Shown here: in pieces, positions 58,692-64,000 of the stretch
Position numbering within the stretch: the first letter of the stretch is position 1
Layout of the letters: every line of letters begins with the position of its first letter
NCBI GenBank assembly: GCA_947683425.1
Contig: CANTUQ010000037.1
Span: 1,798,001 to 1,862,000, forward strand
Source of the DNA: Excoecaria cochinchinensis
Taxonomy: Eukaryota; Streptophyta; Magnoliopsida; Malpighiales; Euphorbiaceae
Direction of reading: 5' to 3'
Length of the DNA stretch: 64,000 nt
Notes under the pieces: generated by a model
What the model was told of the DNA's origin: nothing
The model's input: the letters and a program-made list of their open reading frames with translations, nothing else
The model's database searches: none
Position numbers and translations under genes: made by a program

Positions 58692-60979
58692 TCGGGCCCA
58701 ATCCACGAGAAGAATACTATGTTTGTTTAACGCTTTATTTCTTTTTACTTCTAAAACTCCTTATGATAATTGGTTATTTCAATGAACAATTTTTGTTTAT
58801 TTGTATGATATTTCTATGATTTCATTTCTCATGATCACGATGCATCCATTCATTTTGACATTAGCCCAATTAATACGACTCCATCTAGTCTCGGAACTTT
58901 GGGAAATCCAAACAAAATCTTGATAGCATCTGATATAACTCTTGAAGAGAGGATAATTTTGAGAGAAATAAAAAAAAAAGAAAAAAAGAGCCTTTGCCTG
59001 GACCTGGTGTGACGTGCTGAAAATTGAGAAGGACGTTCTTGAGATCAGTACTACTTCCACCTGCCAGCATGACGACGAACTGAATTTTGAAAGCCGTTTC
59101 TTTGCATCCACAACATCTGAGCTACGTATGGTACTGCCGAATAAAATCAAATTTCGAAAGCTACATCAGGAGTTAGGCGAATGAAGCTCAAGACCTTCAC
59201 GAGGAAAACATAACTCATCAGAACCGAACAATGTGAACCCTTTCCTCTCAACCATTTGAAATATGTACCCCAAAACCAATTATGATCGACTTTTAACCAT
59301 CTAGAACCCTTATAGCTAAAATTCTTGCTAAAGCTCAATGCCCGACTAGATTGAGCAACATGGTCCCAATGGTTAAGAAGAAAAGTGCGCGTATATGTAA
59401 ACTTCAGGATTTGATCAAAACTTGTTAAGAGCAAGGAAATTGGGGATTAAAAAAAATTCAAAAAAAAAAGAAGAAGAAGAATTCAAAAAAAAATCGAAAA
59501 AAAAGAAGAAAATAAATAAATAAATAATAAAATAAAATAGAATAAAAGAGAGAATTGATCAGGGGGCAAGGGAATGCTATTTAGGGGCAAGTTTTGTTCA
59601 AATCCCGCTGACCTACTTTTGCCGCTCTTCTCTGCCACTAAAAAGGACCTAAAAGGCTAATTCACAAACCATCCACCCTATCTCAACCATTGAAAGGCCA
59701 TCCCAGGGCTCGAACCGCCAAAGCCAATAAAAGCCAAGCGTGAGAGTTCACATTCAAGCCCCAAATAAGGAATCCATCACCTCAACCAGTCTGCACAAGG
59801 GCTAAGACCAAGACTGATACCAAGAAGAACCACTCTCAGAAGCAGCAGTCTCCTCGGCTAACGAAGATGAAAGCGAACTCAATCTACAACGACGGATTGA
59901 AAGAGGGTCCATGGCAGAGGCTAAATAAAGAATATAAAAAAAAGAGAGAAAATATTCAATCAAGAAAACCCGCGAGGGCCGATTGATAATAGGAGTTTGA
60001 TGCTCTCAAGATCTATCCCGAGATTAGATGAGGTCTCATGAGTTGATGCCGAATAGTGATCATATGTTATGAAATCAGATTGAAATATATGCATTGATGC
60101 AAAGATGCATTGATATAACCAGAGCAATTCATCTTGCACACCCAAAGTCGCCTGGGTCCAGCATAAAACCAGCACATTGTTACCAGCTACCCTCTGCCAC
60201 TCTCGCCACCCAGGCACTTCAGTCAACTCACCTTGCTACCCACTGAGAAGCCAACCCTACAGAACCTTCCTAATAAGGAACCAAGCTCATACAACCATAA
60301 CCTGAGACATAAGCACATGTCAATCACACCTGAAAGGTCTTTCGCAACAACTCCAACTTCTCTCACCAAAAAAAAAAAAAAAGAAAGAAGGCCGTTAGAG
60401 ATGAAAACCGTGACTGGCGCTCTAAGCAAAAGTTAGGCCAAAGGGCAAGTTGAAAACCTGGCAACAGGCAGTCTGCCCTACAAAAAATGAAATAAATAAA
60501 AGCCACTGGATTGGGTTGGGTCCATTCCAGGCAAAAAATAAGGCACAGGGTTATGTGAAAATCCGACAAGGATGCATCTCCCGCTAAGAAAAGCTAGTGT
60601 GAAAATCCACGAGGGACACACTACCTTCAAATAATGACTACAGGTGTCGGGGGAGAACCTCATAATCCCCTAAAGGCACGAAATTCAAAAGCAATTCCAG
60701 GGGGCACCGATCCTGCTGCAAATCATGACCAAAGCCGCTTTCGCCTCCCAAATCCACTCAGATGAATCCTTATCCTACATTATTGCATGCATATGCATCT
60801 CACGGGCATGGCATTTGATGATGCCCCAAATATGCATTCACGCATGCATGAACTTTATATATATCTTGCATAAGCAATTCTTCGCACACATTTCGTGCAC
60901 ATAATCTCTGCGTACTTGCAACACATAATTCTTTGCACATGCCTAGCACAAGCACTTATCACGTGCATCTAATCTTCCC
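58692..60979 (+). other. Non-coding cassette of Ogre D
   Basis: Follows E section by section (58717-59960 with E 29690-31050) and then jumps to the sequence that in E stands after integrase (60390 with E 33340). The pol region has been cleanly lost. Poly-A runs at 59450-59560. 60780-60960 is rich in GCATGCATATGCAT words. Confidence 0.65.
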
Positions 60980-62198
60980 ATTATCTTTAAGTCCTTGTTC
61001 AAGGCATTCCCAGTCTCTTCGGAGCATTATCTTTAAGTCCTTTCTCAAGGCATTCCCAGTCTCTTCGGAGCATTATCTTTAAGTCCTTTCTCAAGGCATT
61101 CCCAGTCTCTTCGGAGCATTATCTTTAAGTCCTTTCTCAAGACATTCTCAGTCTCTTCGGAGCATTATCTTTAAGTCCTTCCTTAAGGCATTCTCAGTCT
61201 CTTCGGAGCATTATCTTTAAGTCCTTCCTCAAGGCATTCTCAGTCTCTTCGGAGCATTATCTTTAAGTCCTTCCTCAAGGAATTCTCAGTCTCTTCGGAG
61301 CATTATCTTTAAGTCATTCCTCAAGGCATTCTCAGTCTCTTCGGAGCATTATCTTTAAGTCATTCCTCAAGGCATTCCCAGTCTCTTCGGAGCATTATCT
61401 TTAAGTCCTTTCTCAAGGCATTCCCAGTCTCTTCGGAGCATTATCTTTAAGTCCTTCCTCAAGACATTCCCAGTCTCTTCGGAACATTATCTTTAAGTCC
61501 TTTCTCAAGGCATTCCCAGTCTCTTCGGAGCATTATCTTTAAGTCATTTCTCAAGGCATTCTCAGTCTCTTCGGAGCATTATCTTTAAGTCCTTTCTTAA
61601 GACATTCCCAGTCTCTTCGGAACATTATCTTTAAGTCCTTTCTCAAGGCATTCCCAGTCTCTTCGGAGCATTATCTTTAAGTCATTTCTCAAGGCATTCC
61701 CAGTCTCTTCGGAGCATTATCTTTAAGTCCTTTCTCAAGGCATTCCCAGTTTCTTCGGAGCATTATCTTTAAGTCCTTTCTCAAGGCATTCCCAGTCTTT
61801 TCGGAGCATTATCTTTAAGTCCTTTCTCAAGGCATTCCCAGTCTCTTTGGCGCATTATCTTTAAGCCCTTTCTCAAGGCATTCCCAATCTCTTCGGAGCA
61901 TTATCTGTAAGTCCTTTCTCAAGGCATTCTCAGTCTCTTCGGAGCATTATCTTTAAGTCCTTTCTCAAAGCATTCCCAGTCTCTTCGAAGAATTATCTTT
62001 AAGTCCTTTCTCAAGGTATTCTCAGTCTCTTCGGAGCATTATCTTTAAGTCCTTTCATAAGTCCTTTCTCAAGGCATTCTCAGTCTCTTCGGAGCACTAT
62101 CTTTAAGTCCTTCTTCAAGGCATTCTCAGTCTCTTTGGAGCGCCATTTTTAAAGTCCTTTTTTCCAAGGCATTCTCAGTCTCTTCGGAGCATTATCCT
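60980..62198. repeat. 46-bp tandem repeat array, about 26 copies, Ogre D
   Basis: ATTATCTTTAAGTCCTTTCT, CAAGGCATTCCCAGTCTCTT and CGGAGC make the unit, with starts at 60980, 61026 and 61072. Copies differ at a few sites (CTC/CCC, TCATT/TCCTT). One partial duplication stands near 62050. Units degrade after 62100. Confidence 0.96.
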
Positions 62199-62545
62199 TC
62201 GTAGCATTGAGCTTTTTTCAAAATATCCCAAATCCTTTCAATCCATGAGGATATCTGCATCAATAGGTTAGATACCGACACGGCTGGGGCTATACACCGC
62301 ACAGGTTAGATGCCACAATGGAAGAGGTTAGACACTGCATTAAGCTCAATTGCAGACCACATTAACAAGGCTAGACACCGCATAGGTTAGATGCCAAAGC
62401 AATAGGGGTTGACACGTCGACGAACAGATAGTAACTACCCGCAGCAACTTCAACCAGTTCGGGAAGACAGCCGCCTCAGGTACGCGCTTCTTTCCTTTCT
62501 TTTCTGAATTTTGGCTCACTTAGGTACCTAAGTTCTAAATTCCCC
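62199..62545 (+). other. Non-coding end of the D interior
   Basis: GGTTAGATGCCA / GGTTAGACACTGCAT words repeat loosely. 62465-62540 (GCCTCAGGTACGCGC, CTGAATTTTGGCTCACTTAG) is shared with E 34530-34590 and, on the minus strand, with A and B. Confidence 0.6.
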
Positions 62546-62560
62546 AAAATTTGGGGCAAC
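62546..62560 (+). other. Polypurine tract of Ogre D
   Basis: AAAATTTGGGGCAAC before the 3' LTR start. Confidence 0.75.
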
Positions 62561-62954
62561 TGTAGACACCGGGTCCTGAGACAGTCCAAGATCAGAATTA
62601 CCCTATGATGAAAGCGATACTTGCAAATAAATGCGTCAAAATTGGAGTTTCCCTTGTTGAAAATCTCGTTATTTTTAAATAAAAAATAAACAAATAAATA
62701 TATAAAAATATATTAAAAAAAAAGTTAATTAAGTTAATTTTTAAAATAATATTATTGGAAAGTGTTTTTTTTAATTTAAAAAAAGGGAAAAAGGAAATTA
62801 AATTAGTTAATTAATTTAGTTAAATTAATTAATTTAATTAATTTAATTAAAAAAAAGAAATTAAATTAGTTAGTTAAATTAAATTGGAAAAAATATTTAA
62901 GAAAAAGAATTTAAAAGGTTTTTTTTTAAAAAAAATAATAATAAATGTGTGTAA

Positions 62955-63085
62955 AACTTGGTAAATGGCCAAAGTGGCCATTTACCAAGTTGGTGGCCGC
63001 GTGATGGCAATTGCCATCACGCGACCGCTTTTGGCAATTGGCCAAAAGTGGTCGCGTGGTGGCCACTTGGCCACCATGCGGCCAC
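62955..63085. repeat. Cluster of consecutive palindromes in the LTR of D
   Basis: 62955-62971 and 62975-62991 are perfect 17-bp inverted arms (AACTTGGTAAATGGCCA) with a 3-bp gap. 62998-63023 is a perfect 26-bp palindrome with half CGCGTGATGGCAA. TTTTGGC...GCCAAAA and TGGTGGCC...GGCCACCA follow. Read directly. Confidence 0.92.
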
Positions 63086-63860
63086 TTGCCACTTTTGGTT
63101 GCCTGTACTTTTTTTTTCCTGTGTTTTTCTGCATTTTTCCAGTCTGATGTTTCCGTTTCTTTCACACTTTAATGCTTGTTTTGATTAACTAAAAATTAAA
63201 GTATTTTGTTCTCTTCCTATTTTTGGCCAACACAGAAAATTTAGAGGGCTTTAACCCTCATTTTCAAAGGGGGGCAACAAATATTCAAAAAAGGATTTTG
63301 AGCTTTTCTCTCTAATTTTTCTCTGCTCTCCAACAAAAAAGGCTGGTCTTCTCCTTCAAAAATATTCTTAAGTTTTTATTTCTTTTTCTCAAGCTTTAAT
63401 TTATTTATTTTGCTTCAAGAAATATAATCCATTTCATGGGTGATTTGAGCTTGAAAAATTAATTTCCTTTACTCAATCATCCACCAAAAATATTTTTTAT
63501 CAAAATATTCTCTTAATTTATTTTAAAATATCAATTTCTATATTTTCTTAAAATATTCATCACCACAAACTCGACAAGAAAAATAAATCGAGACACCGTT
63601 TCTCCGATCTATAAAATTATGAGGGTAAACACTTGGAACGCTCTCGTTTATTTTTCTTGATATTATTTACTGATATTAATATTATCATCTTTTTGCTATA
63701 GATATCATGCTTATTTGCCAACAATTTTGATGTTGTTCGTCCCCGTGGGTTTTTTCATGTTTGCTTCCCTTTTCATTTGTTTGCTCTTGTCCCTTTTAAT
63801 TAATTTTAAGGTTTTCTTTTGGTTTTATAGCCCCTGATGCAGTCCACCATTTCCCCTTTT

Positions 63861-63861
63861 C

Positions 63862-63902
<41 letters not shown>
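63861..63902. repeat. ATT microsatellite in the LTR of D
   Basis: About 14 TTA units, at the same relative position as in C, E and B. Confidence 0.9.
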
Positions 63903-63903
<1 letters not shown>

Positions 63904-64000
63904 CACATGTTTATTTTATGTCTATTGATGTTATATTGTTACTATTATTTATTATGGTGATTTGCTGTTATCATGTTAATTGCATCATTATTATTATTGT

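Larger units (their letters stand above)
58136..64000 (+). mobile_element. Ogre D: deleted element, plus strand, runs off the window
   Basis: LTR fragment, gag fragment, non-coding cassette, 46-bp array, polypurine tract, and 3' LTR from 62561. LTR fragment and 3' LTR agree with each other better than with the LTR of C, so D is a separate insertion. It lacks all enzymes. Confidence 0.75.
62561..64000 (+). repeat. 3' LTR of Ogre D, truncated by the window end
   Basis: Starts TGTAGACACCGGGTCCTGAG. Contains the palindrome cluster 62955-63085, the section CAGTCTGAT with following CTAAAAATTAAAG shared with E, and GAGGGTAAACA followed by an ATT microsatellite (63861-63902). U5 lies outside the window. 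Confidence 0.85.

Noticed and set aside
60980..62198. Regular 46-bp repeats that at first glance resemble a CRISPR array
   Set aside because: Units are head-to-tail with no unique spacers, and the context is a plant retrotransposon 3' region. It is an ordinary tandem array.
58136..62560. Reading C and D as one element with three LTRs
   Set aside because: The start of the D LTR fragment matches the 62561 LTR much better than the C LTR, so two separate insertions are more likely.
1..64000. tRNA, rRNA or microRNA genes
   Set aside because: I found no convincing cloverleaf, rRNA section or long-stem precursor outside the LTR palindromes; a covariance-model scan would be decisive.

Overview
The window is plant nuclear DNA, most likely from a dicot. 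It is AT-rich, has spliced GT-AG genes, and is dominated by nested plant transposons. Only one stretch looks like a functional host gene: the last six exons of a nucleobase-ascorbate transporter (NAT) at 461-2150 (+). Everything after about 2.5 kb is intergenic repeat.

Layout. (1) 1-2150: 3' part of the NAT gene. (2) 2151-4250: AT-rich intergenic DNA with LTR-like and MITE-like remnants. (3) About 4.26-12.6 kb: a decayed Mutator-like element (MULE) with two convergent genes, a plant-mobile-domain (PMD) gene on + (6722-9050) and a MURA-type transposase on - (12583-9240). It is interrupted by a non-autonomous IR element at 5244-6210. (4) 12.6-14 kb: unrecognised minus-strand exons. (5) 15594-20244: probable solo LTR carrying an AT-rich 2039-bp hAT-type element (17422-19460, perfect 15-bp TIRs, 8-bp TSD). 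(6) 20603 to the window end: a nest of five Ogre/Tat-like Ty3-gypsy elements, named here A to E.

Ogre nest. A (minus, oldest) keeps its 3' LTR (20603-22763), polypurine tract and tandem repeats to 23461, and resumes at 49745-50475. B (minus, 23467-49739, TSD GTATT on both sides) sits inside A. E (plus, 26970-37409, TSD CTTTC on both sides) sits inside B's 3' LTR, and B's intact 5' LTR serves as an internal empty-site control. C (plus) starts at 50476 inside A. D (plus) starts at 58136 inside C's tandem repeats, and its 3' LTR starts at 62561 and runs off the window.

None of the five is autonomous. Protease and reverse transcriptase are absent everywhere. E keeps a short open gag, an RNase H with all four acidic residues, and a broken integrase. 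C has a nearly full but broken gag. B keeps only the gag N-terminus, D only the gag C-terminus. In each case the remaining parts follow the order LTR, tRNA-Arg-type PBS, leader, gag, long conserved non-coding cassette, (RNase H/integrase), tandem array, purine tract, LTR.

The points most worth a second look are: a 36-nt in-phase candidate microexon placed directly before the NAT signature motif; palindrome-rich GC islands of unrelated sequence at the same place in the LTRs of A, C, D and E; a different tandem array at the same 3' position in all five elements; and the fully reconstructable insertion and deletion history of elements B and E. I found no convincing new enzymatic or defence system.
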